This document shows positions 53,058-62,362 of a stretch of DNA of 64,000 nt, piece by piece. The first letter of the stretch is position 1; every line of letters begins with the position of its first letter. The notes below the pieces were generated by a model. It did not search any database. It was not told the origin of the DNA and saw only the letters and a program-made list of their open reading frames with translations. Source of the stretch: RYN-133 sp963754285 (lineage in GTDB: Bacteria; Actinomycetota; Actinomycetes; Mycobacteriales; Jatrophihabitantaceae); NCBI GenBank assembly GCA_963754285.1, contig CAVWFN010000009.1:186001-250000 (forward strand). The letters run 5' to 3'. The position numbers and the translations under genes are program-made.

Positions 53058-54244
53058 GACCGCTCGCCCCTGTCCGAGAGAGATAAGTCGACGCCGGCGC
53101 TTCGGCGCGACGACGTGCGTTCGCGATCTGCCGCGTCGCGAACTCGCGCAGCGCAGTCGAGAACTGGTGCTGCGGCCCGGCGAGCATCATCGGCACGCCG
53201 CAGTTGATCGATCGCGGCACCTCGTTGGTCGCCGGGAGTTCGGTCTCAATCGTCGTGCTCAATGCGCGCCGCACGTCGGCGCCGGAAAGACCGACCTTCG
53301 GGTCGGCGCGGTTGACCAGAACAGAGCGGCTCGCGGCGGTGTAGCCGAGCAGTTCGAACATGTCGAGGGTGAGTCGGGTGTTCTTCAGCGACGGGATCTC
53401 CGGCGTCGTGACCAGCACATGATGCTGCGCGGCATCGAGGGCCTCGAGCACGTGTTCGGACAGCTGCGAGGGCGTATCGATGACGATGTGGTCGTAACGC
53501 TTGCGCAGCTGCGCGAGCAGCTGAGTGACCACACGCACCGGGACCCGTTCGGCATCGCCCGGGTTGATCGGTGCGAGCACGCAGTCGAGCTTCGACTCGT
53601 GTGTGGTGACGAGTGCTGTCACCGACGCGTCATCGGCTCAGATCGAGGTTCGCTCCGTCGGCGATGTTGCGAGACGGCGCCAGCTGAAGGCAGACTGCCA
53701 CGTCCCCGAACTCGAGGTCGAGATCGACGAGGCACACCCGAGATCCAGTCGCAACCAAGGCGAGCGCGAGGTTGGTCGACACGACAGTTTTGCCGCTGCC
53801 GCCCTTGGCCGAGAACACCACAGTGATGTCGCCGTCCTCGGAGCGCGGGATGTCCACGTCCGTGGCCGCATCCGATTCCGGCTCCGACAGTTCCCGAAGC
53901 TGGACGGCGCGGTCGTGGGCGTCGCGGAGCTCGTCGAGGTCGTCGGAGCCGACGACCTCGACGATTCCGGCTGCGAGCGCCTCTGCTACGACGTCGTGCT
54001 CGTCCGCAGTGCGTACCAGCACGATCACGGCGTCCGGGTAGGTCGCGTGCAGGTGGCCGGCGAATGCGGTGACGTCGACGAACGGGACGGCCGCCCCGAT
54101 GACGACGATTCGCTCGTCCTCGCTGTGGTCGAGCCACGCCGCGACATCGTTGACGTTGTCGACGGCGCGAACCTCATCTGCCCCGTCGAGGCTCGCGAAC
54201 TCGGCGGCCGCGCGGTCGCGGTCGGGTTCCCAAAGGATCGTCAT
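53054..54244 (-). CDS. cpaE: Tad pilus localisation ATPase CpaE/TadZ, frameshifted twice as sequenced
   Basis: MinD/ParA-like protein with an N-terminal receiver-like domain (1-115), then the deviant Walker A FSAKGGSGKTVVSTNLA and VCLVDLDLEFGDV. The frame stops after NLDLSR; one extra base near 53634-53638 separates this from the continuation DDASVTALVTTHESKLDCVLAP with YDHIVIDTPSQLSEH and SVLVNRADPKVGL. A missing base near 53091-53100 would restore an end SLSDRGERS with a TGA overlapping the cpaF ATG. Span 1191 bases equals 397 codons, so the two errors compensate. ATG four bases after the cpaB stop. Confidence 0.83.
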
Positions 54245-54247
54245 CGT

Positions 54248-55028
54248 TCACTTCACCCAGATCGGGACGGTGTGGAACACGCCGGCGTTGATGTAGCCGC
54301 CGTCCTGGCTGACCTGCGAGCTGGCCGACAGCAGACCGAGGGTGAGGTCACCGATCCTTCTGCGCGTTGATGACGCGCTCGGCATCGGCCTGCGAGAGGG
54401 CGATAGTGACGAGCACCGTGCCGGTGCTCGTCGAACTCTGCGCAGCCGTTTGCCCGTCGACATTGGTCGGCGCGCTCTGTGAGGTCGCAATGACTTCCGC
54501 GTGCGGAACTACCGTGCGCGTGACGGTGAGCTGATCACCGGCGGTCGTGTCGTTGTTGGTGCCGGGTTGCTTCAGTGCCGCGGTAACGAAGATGGCGATT
54601 TGCGAGTGCGGGCCGACGAAGCCGGCCACATCGGCGTCGGAGCCGAGGCTGACCGAGATGGCGATCTTGCCCTGCGGGATCGCGAGCACGCCGGTCTGCG
54701 CAACCGACGGTCCGAACGCCTCCCGCAGCACGAGCTGTCCGGGCGCGATGTCACTCTGCGCGACATCGGACGCGGAGATCCCGGCGTCGAGGCTTGCGAT
54801 CGAGTCTTGTGGCGCAGCGGACGACGGCACCTTCTGCACCGACAGCGATCCCGCAGCGTTCTTCCAGGTGGTTCCGGCCGCTACCCGCTTGGTGGCAACG
54901 ACCACTTGCACGGCACGGCCGCCTGCAACAGCACGCTGATCGGCGCTGTGCGCGTAGCCGTACACGGCGAAAGTGCCGAACAAGGCGAGCACCACGGCCA
55001 CGCCGATGAGCACAATGCGTCGATTCAT
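54248..55028 (-). CDS. cpaB: Pilus assembly protein CpaB/RcpC (SAF domain), frameshifted as sequenced
   Basis: Periplasm-facing protein with an N-terminal membrane anchor (IVLIGVAVVLALFGTFAVYGY) and a SAF domain (VQVVVATKRVAAGTTW; DIAPGQLVLREAFG), then the RcpC region (GKIAISVSLGSDADVAGFVGPHSQIAIFV). The frame ends at INAQKDR, but an overlapping frame supplies IGDLTLGLLSASSQVSQDGG and a stop at 54248. One extra base in the run at 54354-54359 explains this; the 781-base span is 260 codons plus one. Repaired length 259 residues. Confidence 0.85.
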
Positions 55029-55065
55029 GACTGTCCCCCAACAGTTTCGGTGCGTGATAAGGCAC

Positions 55066-55097
55066 GAGGGCCCGGCCGCCTGTGCGGCCGGGCCCTC
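55066..55097 (-). terminator. Strong hairpin between flp and cpaB
   Basis: GAGGGCCCGGCCGC (55066-55079) pairs perfectly with 55084-55097 around a 4-base loop, starting five bases after the flp stop. It probably acts as a partial terminator so that pilin mRNA exceeds that of the assembly genes. Confidence 0.8.
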
Positions 55098-55102
55098 GGC
55101 GA

Positions 55103-55300
55103 CTACTTGGTGAGACCGATGCTCTTCGAGAGACCGGAGAACCAGCCGGACAGGTCGTTGCCGAACGCGGTCACACCGACAGCGACGACGAGCGCGATGA
55201 AAGCGACGAGCATCGCGTACTCGGTTGCGGTGGCACCGCGGTCTTTGGCGTCGTCGACTCGGGCGTGCAGAGCCGCGATCATGTTGAGCACGTAGTACAT
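55103..55300 (-). CDS. flp: Flp/Fap-type pilin
   Basis: Major subunit of Tad pili, 65 residues. It has a short charged leader (YYVLNMIAALHARVDDAKDRG), the type III signal motif G^ATATEYAML with Glu at +5 and Tyr at +6, a hydrophobic helix (LVAFIALVVAVGVTAFG) and a short C-terminus. I start it at the ATG at 55300 after a GGGGGAA ribosome site; a longer reading to 55390 is not needed. A prepilin peptidase gene (cpaA) is not in the window. Confidence 0.92.
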   Translation of the reverse strand: MYYVLNMIAALHARVDDAKDRGATATEYAMLVAFIALVVAVGVTAFGNDLSGWFSGLSKSIGLTK

Positions 55301-55434
55301 AGGTATTCCCCCTTGGACGGTGGTGGTCGGCTCTACCGCCGAACCGCTCGGACGACCCCCTGCCGTCCGACGAGCACAACTTTGCGGCACCGAGGTGCTC
55401 TCGTGCAGTCAGCGAACGGACTGTCTTACCCAGT

Positions 55435-55469
55435 CCGATCGGCCGACATGTCAGCCGTTCGGCCGACAT
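55435..55469. promoter_or_regulatory. Two 15-bp direct repeats between flp and tadE, 20 bp apart
   Basis: CCGATCGGCCGACAT (55435-55449) and CCGTTCGGCCGACAT (55455-55469) start exactly 20 bases apart, two helical turns. A partial third unit (CGATCGGCC) is at 55487-55495. They lie in the 290-base divergent spacer of the pilus genes; a regulator binding side by side, perhaps the LuxR protein at 48.5 kb, is inference. The remaining spacer shows no gene. Confidence 0.5.
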
Positions 55470-55590
55470 AGCTCGACGATCGGCCGGTGCTCGCGTAGAG
55501 CTGTTCCGTACCGGGATTGCACCGACCTAGCCTTCGAATCGATCCACAACTGGGGAGTTGTGGAGTGCTGGGGAAGCTGGGGGCAACAAG

Positions 55591-56179
55591 ATGGGACGAC
55601 TGTCGCGGCGGCTGCGCGAACGGTGCAGTGATCAACGCGCCTGTGATCGCGGTGTGGCGGCGGTGGAGGCGGCAATCATCACGCCGATCTTCCTGCTGGT
55701 CATCATCGGCATCATCGAGTTCGGGTTGGCCTTCAAGGACCAGCTGGCCATCACCTCGGCGGTCCGCGCCGGCGCTCGCATCGCTTCCGCCGAACCCCGC
55801 AATGCAACCTTTGCAACGGACGCGGCCGCACAGGTCGCGCGTGAGGGATCAGCCCTCGACATGAAGGACGTCCAGGCGCTGTGGGTCTACCAGGCCGACG
55901 CGAGTGGGCATCCAGTCGGTGCCGGCGGCACCTTCAACTCGTGCGCGACGAACTGCGACATCTTCTACGTGGAACGGATCATCGTTCGTGCAGACCGGCG
56001 GCGCGTGGAACGTGACGTCACAGAATGCATGCCAGGGCACCCAGGACAGCGTCGGCGTGTACCTGTCCTTCCTGCATCCGAGCGTCACGCAAGCCTTCTT
56101 CAACTCCCTCGGCCTGTCGAGCTACACCGTCATGCGATTCGAACCGATACCTGCGTTGCAAACCGGCGGTTGCAAATGA
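55591..56179 (+). CDS. tadE: TadE-like minor pilin, frameshifted as sequenced
   Basis: Pseudopilin-like protein with the TadE motif RGVAAVEAAIITPIFLLVIIGIIEFGLAFKD near residue 20, a single N-terminal helix, and an extracellular domain with cysteines (FNSCATNCDIF). Near 55964-55970 the signal moves +1 and continues as WNGSSFVQTGGAWNVTSQNACQ and FFNSLGLSSYTVMRFEPIPA to a stop at 56179, overlapping tadG as ATGA. Span 589 bases is 196 codons plus one: one extra base (or two missing, for example in TACG). ATG at 55591 after GGGGGCAAC. Confidence 0.82.
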
Positions 56180-57899
56180 TCCGCTGCCGGCCCCGGCGAC
56201 GCAGCGTCGCCCGCGACGGCGGGTACATCGCCGTCCTCACCGCCATCTTATGCCGGTGCTGTTCGGGATCTCGGCGCTCACCATCGACGTGGGCAACTGG
56301 TACTTCGTCGCTCAGAATGTGCAGCGCGCTGCGGACGCAGCCGCACTTGCCGGCGTTACCTACATGCCGGGCAACTTCGCCCAGGCATCGGCAACGGCCA
56401 TCGCCACGGCGGCATCGAACGGCTTCACCTCCGGTGTCGACCCCGAGCCGGTGCCAGGCCAGCCGAGCAAGCTGCAGGTGACGATCACGACGACGGTCCA
56501 CAACACGTTCGGTCAGCTGCTCGGCGTCGACAGCACCACGATTCGGCGCACGGCGGTGACCAACTATCAGGCGCCCTTACCGATGGGCAGCCCGTGCAAC
56601 GAGTTCGGCAACGGACCCGAGCCACTGCTCGCCGCAACCAATATGCGCAGCGGCAACTGCGCTGCCGCCGGCCAGTACTGGGCCAACGTCGGAAGTCCGC
56701 AGGCCACCAAGGTGAGCGGCGACGCCTACCAGGACGGGGTGTGCGGCTCCGGAGTCGACGGTTGCAGCGGCGGCACCAACACCGACTACTCGTCGTCGGG
56801 CTACTTCTACAGCATCAAGCTCAGTGCCCCGGTCACCAACCTGACCATTCAGGCCTTCGACGCGGGCTTCGTGAGCGTCGGCGACCTGTGCTCTACGAAC
56901 TTCGGTTCCGGCACCACCGCGGCCACGTACGCCAAGAACGATTACAACTACAACCCCGGCACGAGCGCAGCGACGGCCACGCCCATCGAGGACCCGGCGC
57001 TGTACGCGTCCGGCCAGAGCACGCCGTACTGCACCGGCGACATGCTGTTCGGCTCGACGCCGCCCGACACGACGTACACGATCCGCCAACCCGTCGCGTC
57101 GTCCAACCCGTGGGACCCGACCAGCTACCCGGTCGTGTCGAGCTGCGTGAAGACGTACAAGGGCTTCAGCGGTGACCTGTACACCGCACTGAACGAGTAC
57201 AAGCAGGACAGCACCGGAAAGATCACCTACAAGAACGGCGCGCCCGTCCTCGCCACGGCCGGGGTCGGCGGATATCGCGCCGACGTCGCCAGCACCTTCC
57301 GGCAATGGTCGACGCTGTGCACCTTCAACGGCACGGTTGCCGCCGGCACGTACTTCATCCAGGTGCAGAGCAACGCCGCCGCCGACGACCCGGGCGGCAA
57401 CGGCCACAACCGGTTCGCGCTGCGTGCCTTCGGCTCAGGTGCGGCCGACAACAGCAACATCGCGATCAGCGGCTACACGAACATGGCGATCTACGCGAAC
57501 GTCAACCAGGCGCAGACGTCGTTCTACCTCACCCAGGTGTCGCCCGCGGCCGCCGGGCAGGTGCTGAACGTCAGCCTGTTCGACATCGGCGACTCGAGCC
57601 AGCCCGGTACGGTGACGATCAAACCGCCTGCAGATTCCAACCTGACGTCGTTTGCCGGCTGCACCGCGACCGGTCCGACGTCGGGCGCGTTGTCGGGGTG
57701 CTCGATCGTGGCGAACTCCAGCTACAACGGCAAGTGGGAACAGATCTCGATCCCGATACCGAGCAACTATTCCTGTAACTCGACGGCCGTGACCGGTTGC
57801 TGGATCACCCTGTCGTACAACTACGGCAGCGGTCAGCCTTCTGACACGACGTCGTGGACGGCGAACCTCGAAGGGACACCCGTCCGCATCACGCAATGA
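56176..57899 (+). CDS. tadG: TadG-like pilus-associated protein with large extracellular region, frameshifted as sequenced
   Basis: From the ATG at 56176 the frame encodes MIRCRPRRRSVARDGGYIAVLTAIL, then one base appears missing near 56245-56250 and the next frame continues MPVLFGISALTIDVGNWYFVAQNVQRAADAAALAG, the classic TadG/putative Flp pilus-assembly N-terminus. A Ser/Thr/Gly/Asn-rich ectodomain of about 470 residues follows, with many paired Cys and a beta-sandwich-like second half (TYFIQVQSNAAADD...). Repaired length about 574 residues. Possibly adhesive, but no named domain is recognised. Convergent with the sulfotransferase-like gene, overlapping by 11 bases. Confidence 0.8.
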
Positions 57900-58593
57900 C
57901 GACCCGCACCGCGTGCAGCCGCTCGTAGTGCTCGCGGCTCTGCTCGGCGGCGGCGAGTGCCGCGCCGTCGAGTGAGACCGCGCGCGGACGGTAGGGCGCG
58001 AAGCCGGTCGAAGAGACCACGGCGTCGTACCAGTACTTCGCCCAGACGCCGTCCGACGCACGCGGTCCGGCCGGCCAGTGCAGCATCGCGTCGGTGTACG
58101 GGACGTCGATGTAGGCGCACAGCCACCGCAGGTAACTCTCTGGATTGCGCAGGAAGTCGGCTGAGTCGATCACCGGCACGCTGTCGAGCTGGTCGTACAG
58201 CTCGGCCTGCTGCACGAGTCCGATGTCTGTGGCGACGACGTTCGCCCGCTCGCGCGTGTAGGACGCGACCACCTCGGCCGGGTCGCGGATGAGCAACACG
58301 TTGGTCAGCCGGGCGATCCAGTCGCGCGGCAGCTCTGGGATGAGGTGGTGGGTCATGTGCTTCTGGTAGTAGATCCCGTCGACGGGAGTGACCAACTCGT
58401 CGACGACCGGTCGCCAGTCGGAGCCCATTGCGGCGATGATCTCGTCACGCCCGGGATGGTCGAGCCGGGTGCGGTCGAGGTAGAAGCCGTACAGCGGCTC
58501 GTCCACGACTCGGGTGTCCGGCCGGTTCTCCCACGATCGCATCAGCGCCGTCGAGATGTTGCGTGGGCCGGACCAGACTGCCAGCGTCGTCAA
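57889..58593 (-). CDS. Sulfotransferase-like P-loop protein
   Basis: A 234-residue protein with the PAPS-type 5' loop WSGPRNISTALMRSWENR near the N-terminus and the second motif NVLLIRDPAEVVASYTRER, as in sulfotransferases. It may use PAPS or be a P-loop relative with another donor. The start overlaps the aminotransferase stop by four bases, so the two proteins are probably made together. The C-terminus overlaps the convergent tadG end. Confidence 0.8.
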   Translation of the reverse strand: MTTLAVWSGPRNISTALMRSWENRPDTRVVDEPLYGFYLDRTRLDHPGRDEIIAAMGSDWRPVVDELVTPVDGIYYQKHMTHHLIPELPRDWIARLTNVLLIRDPAEVVASYTRERANVVATDIGLVQQAELYDQLDSVPVIDSADFLRNPESYLRWLCAYIDVPYTDAMLHWPAGPRASDGVWAKYWYDAVVSSTGFAPYRPRAVSLDGAALAAAEQSREHYERLHAVRVVIA

Positions 58594-59513
58594 CGCGCGT
58601 TCACGTCCCGTTCGACGAACTCGCGGTAGAGCCCCTGCAGTCTCTCGACCATCGGCCCGCGTGCTCCGGCACCGATCGTGCGGCCGTCGATCGTGTGCAC
58701 CGGCACCACCCCTGCGAACGTTCCGGTCACGAACGCCTCGTCGGCGCTGTACACGTCAGTGAGGCTGAATGTCCTTTGGAATGCGGGGATTCCGGCCTCC
58801 TCGCAGACCCGGAGCACGTTCGCGCGCGTGATGCCGCCGAGGCAGTACTCCCCCGACGACGTCCATACCTCGCCGCGCTTGACGACGAAGAAGTGCGTCG
58901 AGTTGCAGGTGGCGACGAATCCGTTGGGGTCGAGCATCAGCGCCTCGTCGGCACCGGCCGTGTATGCCTGGATGCACGCCGTTATGTCGTTCAATTTGCT
59001 GTGTGCGTTGAGCTTCGGGTCGAGGACGTCCGGCGACGACCGACGCACATGAACCGTGAACAGCGACAGGCCGCGCTCGACCGTTGCGGGCAGCGGATCT
59101 TTGTACTCGCAGATCATCACGATCGTCGCCGGCCCCGCAGACATCCGCGGATCCTGGTAGGGCGTCGACTTCGGCCCACGAGTGACCATCAGCCGAACAT
59201 GCACACCGCTCCCGTGCATGTCGTTGGCGGCAAGGCAGCGGTAGATCTCGGACGTGAGCTCATCGCGGGTCTTGCCGATGTCGAGCATGATCGCCGCGGC
59301 GCCTTCGTACAGGCGGTCGAGATGTTGTTCGAGGAAGGCAGGGTGCCCCTCATGGACACGCAAGCCCTCCCACACCCCGTCGCCGAGCACGAATCCCGCG
59401 TCGAACACCGACACCGTCGCCTGCGCCCGCGGCAGCAGCTCACCGTTGACGTAGATCAGCACGTCGGCGTTGCGCGGATCGTCGGAGTAGTCGTGGGTGC
59501 CGTGCGCGCTCAT
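58590..59513 (-). CDS. Class IV PLP aminotransferase (branched-chain / D-amino-acid type)
   Basis: Fold-type IV PLP enzyme of 307 residues from the ATG at 59513 (a TTG at 59588 would overlap the upstream gene and is less likely). Features are VFDAGFVLGDGVWEGLRVHEG, HVRLMVTRGPKSTPYQDPR, the PLP lysine in NAHSKLNDI, EALMLDPNGFVATCNSTHFFVV and GGITRANVLRVCEEAG. Branched-chain, D-amino-acid and aminodeoxychorismate lyase activities share this pattern, so the substrate is open. Coupled to the sulfotransferase-like gene. Confidence 0.87.
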   Translation of the reverse strand: MSAHGTHDYSDDPRNADVLIYVNGELLPRAQATVSVFDAGFVLGDGVWEGLRVHEGHPAFLEQHLDRLYEGAAAIMLDIGKTRDELTSEIYRCLAANDMHGSGVHVRLMVTRGPKSTPYQDPRMSAGPATIVMICEYKDPLPATVERGLSLFTVHVRRSSPDVLDPKLNAHSKLNDITACIQAYTAGADEALMLDPNGFVATCNSTHFFVVKRGEVWTSSGEYCLGGITRANVLRVCEEAGIPAFQRTFSLTDVYSADEAFVTGTFAGVVPVHTIDGRTIGAGARGPMVERLQGLYREFVERDVNAR

Positions 59514-59571
59514 CCGGGGCCCCCGCGGAAACGCGAAGTGTTCCTTGCGGAGCGTTTTCGTGGGGTTGTTG

Positions 59572-60510
59572 TCATGTTCCGAATTCAAGCAGGAGCAGCG
59601 TGATCGCCACGATGCCCAGTTGCCGCTTGCGCAGCATCACGTACCGCTCCTGGTCGAACGCGTGGTATTTGCGCAGGTAGCGGTAGAGCCGCTCCACACG
59701 GATCAACGGGTCGAGCAAGTGCGTGATCCACAGCAGCAGCACACCGGCACGGCCGAACTGGCGCGGATCCTCGAACAGTTCCGGGAAGGGCGCGAAGGCG
59801 AGCGACACCCGCTCGACACCGTGTTCGGCACCCCAGGACACCGTCTCGGCGACGAGGCGTTCGTCGACACCGTTCGGCGCGTCGAATTCGCGCACCGGCA
59901 CGTCGAGCGAGAGATCCTTGGGCCCGGCCCACAGGTAGCGATGCGCACCGACCACGCGTCCGCGGCGATCGCGAGCCACCGCGAGCACCGAATCCGGGGC
60001 GCGGCCGTCGAACAACCGGCCGAGGATCATCGAGAAGCCGCGCCGGTCGTTCTGCTTGGTCGCCCGCATGATCGCTCGGATCGCACCGACCGTGGCCGCG
60101 TCGGCTTGGTCCTCACGGACGAAGTCCACGCTGACACCGCTGTTGACGCTGCGCTGCACGGCTTGGCGCAGGTTGCGATAGCGGCGCCCACGCGGGTCGA
60201 ACTCGCCACGACGCACGACGACATCACGTCCGATCGGCACGGCCCACAGTCCGTACGCGGCCCAGAGCGGGCGCGCGCGTTCGCCCGTCGCGATCACTGC
60301 GACACGCAGCCCCCGCGCCTGCGCGAAGGACATGAAGGCGGCGATCGCCGCCGGCCATGCCGCACCGGCACCGAGCGGGTCGCCACTGGCCACCGCCGTG
60401 CGCAACCGGACGCGGTAGGCGACGGCGGCCGCGCCGTCAGGAGAGAACACGTACTGCTTGTCCGGGCGTAGCGCGAACGGAGCGACCGGGTCACCTTCGC
60501 TGGTTATCAC
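59572..60510 (-). CDS. DUF2156 (LPG-synthase C-terminal domain) protein
   Basis: A 312-residue soluble protein resembling the catalytic domain of lysyl-phosphatidylglycerol synthases without the flippase part: PFALRPDKQYVFS, AVAYRVRLRTAVASGDPLG, RRYRNLRQAVQRS and a GNAT-like second half (VVGAHRYLWAGPKDLSLDVP, GVDERLVAETVSWG). Presumed aminoacyl transfer to lipid is unproven. GTG start at 60510; the frame is open to the preceding gene, so a non-canonical upstream start is possible. Confidence 0.82.
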   Translation of the reverse strand: MITSEGDPVAPFALRPDKQYVFSPDGAAAVAYRVRLRTAVASGDPLGAGAAWPAAIAAFMSFAQARGLRVAVIATGERARPLWAAYGLWAVPIGRDVVVRRGEFDPRGRRYRNLRQAVQRSVNSGVSVDFVREDQADAATVGAIRAIMRATKQNDRRGFSMILGRLFDGRAPDSVLAVARDRRGRVVGAHRYLWAGPKDLSLDVPVREFDAPNGVDERLVAETVSWGAEHGVERVSLAFAPFPELFEDPRQFGRAGVLLLWITHLLDPLIRVERLYRYLRKYHAFDQERYVMLRKRQLGIVAITLLLLEFGT

Positions 60511-60545
60511 CAGTTCGCGGATGCGGTCGCGCGCATCGTCGCCGC

Positions 60546-61529
60546 TCAGAACAGTGCTCGTGCCATCTCCTTCCGTGCGGGGCCGACGCGAGGGTCGTCC
60601 GGGCCGAGTAGTTCGAAGTACTCGATCAGTCGTTGCCGCACCAGTTCGCGGTCGTCGCCCGTGGTGCGCGCGAGCACGTCGAGCAGGCGGCGCAGCGCGG
60701 TGTCGGGGTCGCCCTCGACAAACCCGAGATCGGCTGCGGCGAGCTGGCCGTCGAGATCGTCCGGGGCGGGCTCGGCGGCAACCTCGCCGATGCCATCGAC
60801 GCGGGCGAGCAGAGCGACTTGGTGCAGCGCGAGCGCTGCGGCGGCATTGGCGGGCTCGGCGTCGAGAATCGCCTGGAACCGCTCGCGTGCGCCGGCATAG
60901 TCGCCGTCGGCGAGTGCGGCCTCGGCGGCATCGAAGCGCGGGTCCTCGGGGACTTGCGGCTCGGCGGGTTCGGCGTTCGGGTCAACACCGTCGGGCTGTT
61001 GGCCGGCCGGCTGCAGCCCGGCCTGCGCAGCCGCCTGGAGCACGGCCCCGATGAACTCGCGCAACTGATCGTCGGGCAGCACGCCTTCGAAACCGGGGAC
61101 GAGCCGGCCACCGATCACGGCGAACACGGTCGGCACGGCCTGCACCTGCAACGCCTGCACGACCCGCATGTCGGTGTCGGCGTCGACCTTGCCGAGCACG
61201 ATGGCGCCGTTGCCCTCGTTCGCGATCGCCTCGAGCTGGTCGACCATCGGTCCGGCGGTCGCTGCGCGGGTGGAGGTAACGACCAGCAGGACTGGCACCT
61301 GGAACGAGCGGTCGAGGATCTCGGTCTGGAAGTTGGCCTCGGTGACCTGAACCACGTACGAGCCTGCCGCGGGAGCCGGTGCCTCGGCGGCGCGCGCCGC
61401 TGCCTCCGAGCGCGCCTTGACCGCGGCGAGGTCGACCGCGCCGGACATGGCAGCGGTCAACACGGGGTCGGGCGGCTGCGTTCGCTGCTGGCCGCGGTTC
61501 GCATTACCGGGACGTCCTCCTGGGCGCAT
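60546..61529 (-). CDS. Thioredoxin-like co-chaperone (YbbN/CnoX type) lacking redox cysteines
   Basis: A 327-residue protein with a thioredoxin fold (YVVQVTEANFQTEILDRSFQVPVLLVV...KVDADTDMRVVQALQVQAVPTVFAV) followed by TPR-like repeats (DPRFDAAEAALADGDYAGARERF...). The usual WCGPC segment reads STRAATAGPM, with no cysteine, so it cannot do thiol exchange; a chaperone or scaffold role fits YbbN-like proteins. ATG at 61529 chosen, with 61538 as alternative. 35 bases upstream of the DUF2156 gene on the same strand. Confidence 0.87.
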   Translation of the reverse strand: MRPGGRPGNANRGQQRTQPPDPVLTAAMSGAVDLAAVKARSEAAARAAEAPAPAAGSYVVQVTEANFQTEILDRSFQVPVLLVVTSTRAATAGPMVDQLEAIANEGNGAIVLGKVDADTDMRVVQALQVQAVPTVFAVIGGRLVPGFEGVLPDDQLREFIGAVLQAAAQAGLQPAGQQPDGVDPNAEPAEPQVPEDPRFDAAEAALADGDYAGARERFQAILDAEPANAAAALALHQVALLARVDGIGEVAAEPAPDDLDGQLAAADLGFVEGDPDTALRRLLDVLARTTGDDRELVRQRLIEYFELLGPDDPRVGPARKEMARALF

Positions 61530-61585
61530 ACCTACCATTTTCTCAGACGTTGACACGTCGTCCGCGACCCGGTGAGGTGATCGCC

Positions 61586-62362
61586 GTGACCGCAAGCGTG
61601 TACGGCAGCGTGAATATCGACAAGTCCGGCCCGGTGTGGACGGTGATCATCGACCGTCCCGAACGCCGCAACGCGGTCGACGGAGCGACTGCCGCGGAGC
61701 TTGCGAATGCGTTTCGCAGCTTCGACGCGGACGACAGCGCGGCGGTCGCGGTGCTCTGGGGAGCCGGCGGCACGTTCTGCGCCGGCGCGGATCTGCACGA
61801 GATGTCCAACGCCCTCGATGCCGATCTTGATTCCGACGCACCGATGGGGCCTTCGCGGCTGGCGCTGAGAAAGCCGGTGATTGCGGCGGTGAGCGGCCAC
61901 GCCGTCGCGGGCGGGCTCGAACTCGCGTTGTGGTGCGACCTGCGCGTGGTCGAGTCGGACGCCGTGTTCGGCGTGTTCTGCCGGCGGTGGGGTGTGCCGC
62001 TGATCGACGGCGGGACGGTGCGGTTACCGCAGGTGGTGGGTCTCGGCCGCGCGCTCGACCTGATCCTGACCGGCCGGGCGGTCGACGCCGCCGAGGCGCT
62101 CGCCATCGGCCTGGCCACCCGCGTGGTCGAGCCGGGGCAGGCTCGCGCGCAGGCAGAGGCGCTGGCCGCGCAGCTCGCCGCGCTGCCGCAGGACTGTCTG
62201 CGCTCGGATCGGCGCTCGGTCTACGACGCCCTCGGCGCGGACGTCCGCACCGCATTGGCAAGCGAGTTCGACCACGGGCAGCACGTGATCGCCGGGGCGC
62301 TCGCCGGGGCGCAACGCTTCGCCGCCGGCGCCGGTCGCCACGGCACCACCGACAGTGGTTAG
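61586..62362 (+). CDS. Enoyl-CoA hydratase/isomerase family protein
   Basis: Crotonase-fold protein of 258 residues. WTVIIDRPERRNAVDGATAAEL, the oxyanion-hole region GGTFCAGADLHEM and PVIAAVSGHAVAGGLELALWCDLRVV are typical; FCRRWGVPLIDGGTVRLPQVVG carries one acidic residue in the catalytic region (Asp), so hydratase versus isomerase is unclear. GTG at 61586 with GAGG upstream; GTG 61577 is an alternative. Confidence 0.88.
   Translation: MTASVYGSVNIDKSGPVWTVIIDRPERRNAVDGATAAELANAFRSFDADDSAAVAVLWGAGGTFCAGADLHEMSNALDADLDSDAPMGPSRLALRKPVIAAVSGHAVAGGLELALWCDLRVVESDAVFGVFCRRWGVPLIDGGTVRLPQVVGLGRALDLILTGRAVDAAEALAIGLATRVVEPGQARAQAEALAAQLAALPQDCLRSDRRSVYDALGADVRTALASEFDHGQHVIAGALAGAQRFAAGAGRHGTTDSG

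Noticed and set aside
53015..53640. Programmed ribosomal frameshifting in cpaE/cpaF
   Set aside because: No slippery heptamer or downstream structure is evident, both signs of shift occur, and seven events in neighbouring genes fit indel errors or decay better.
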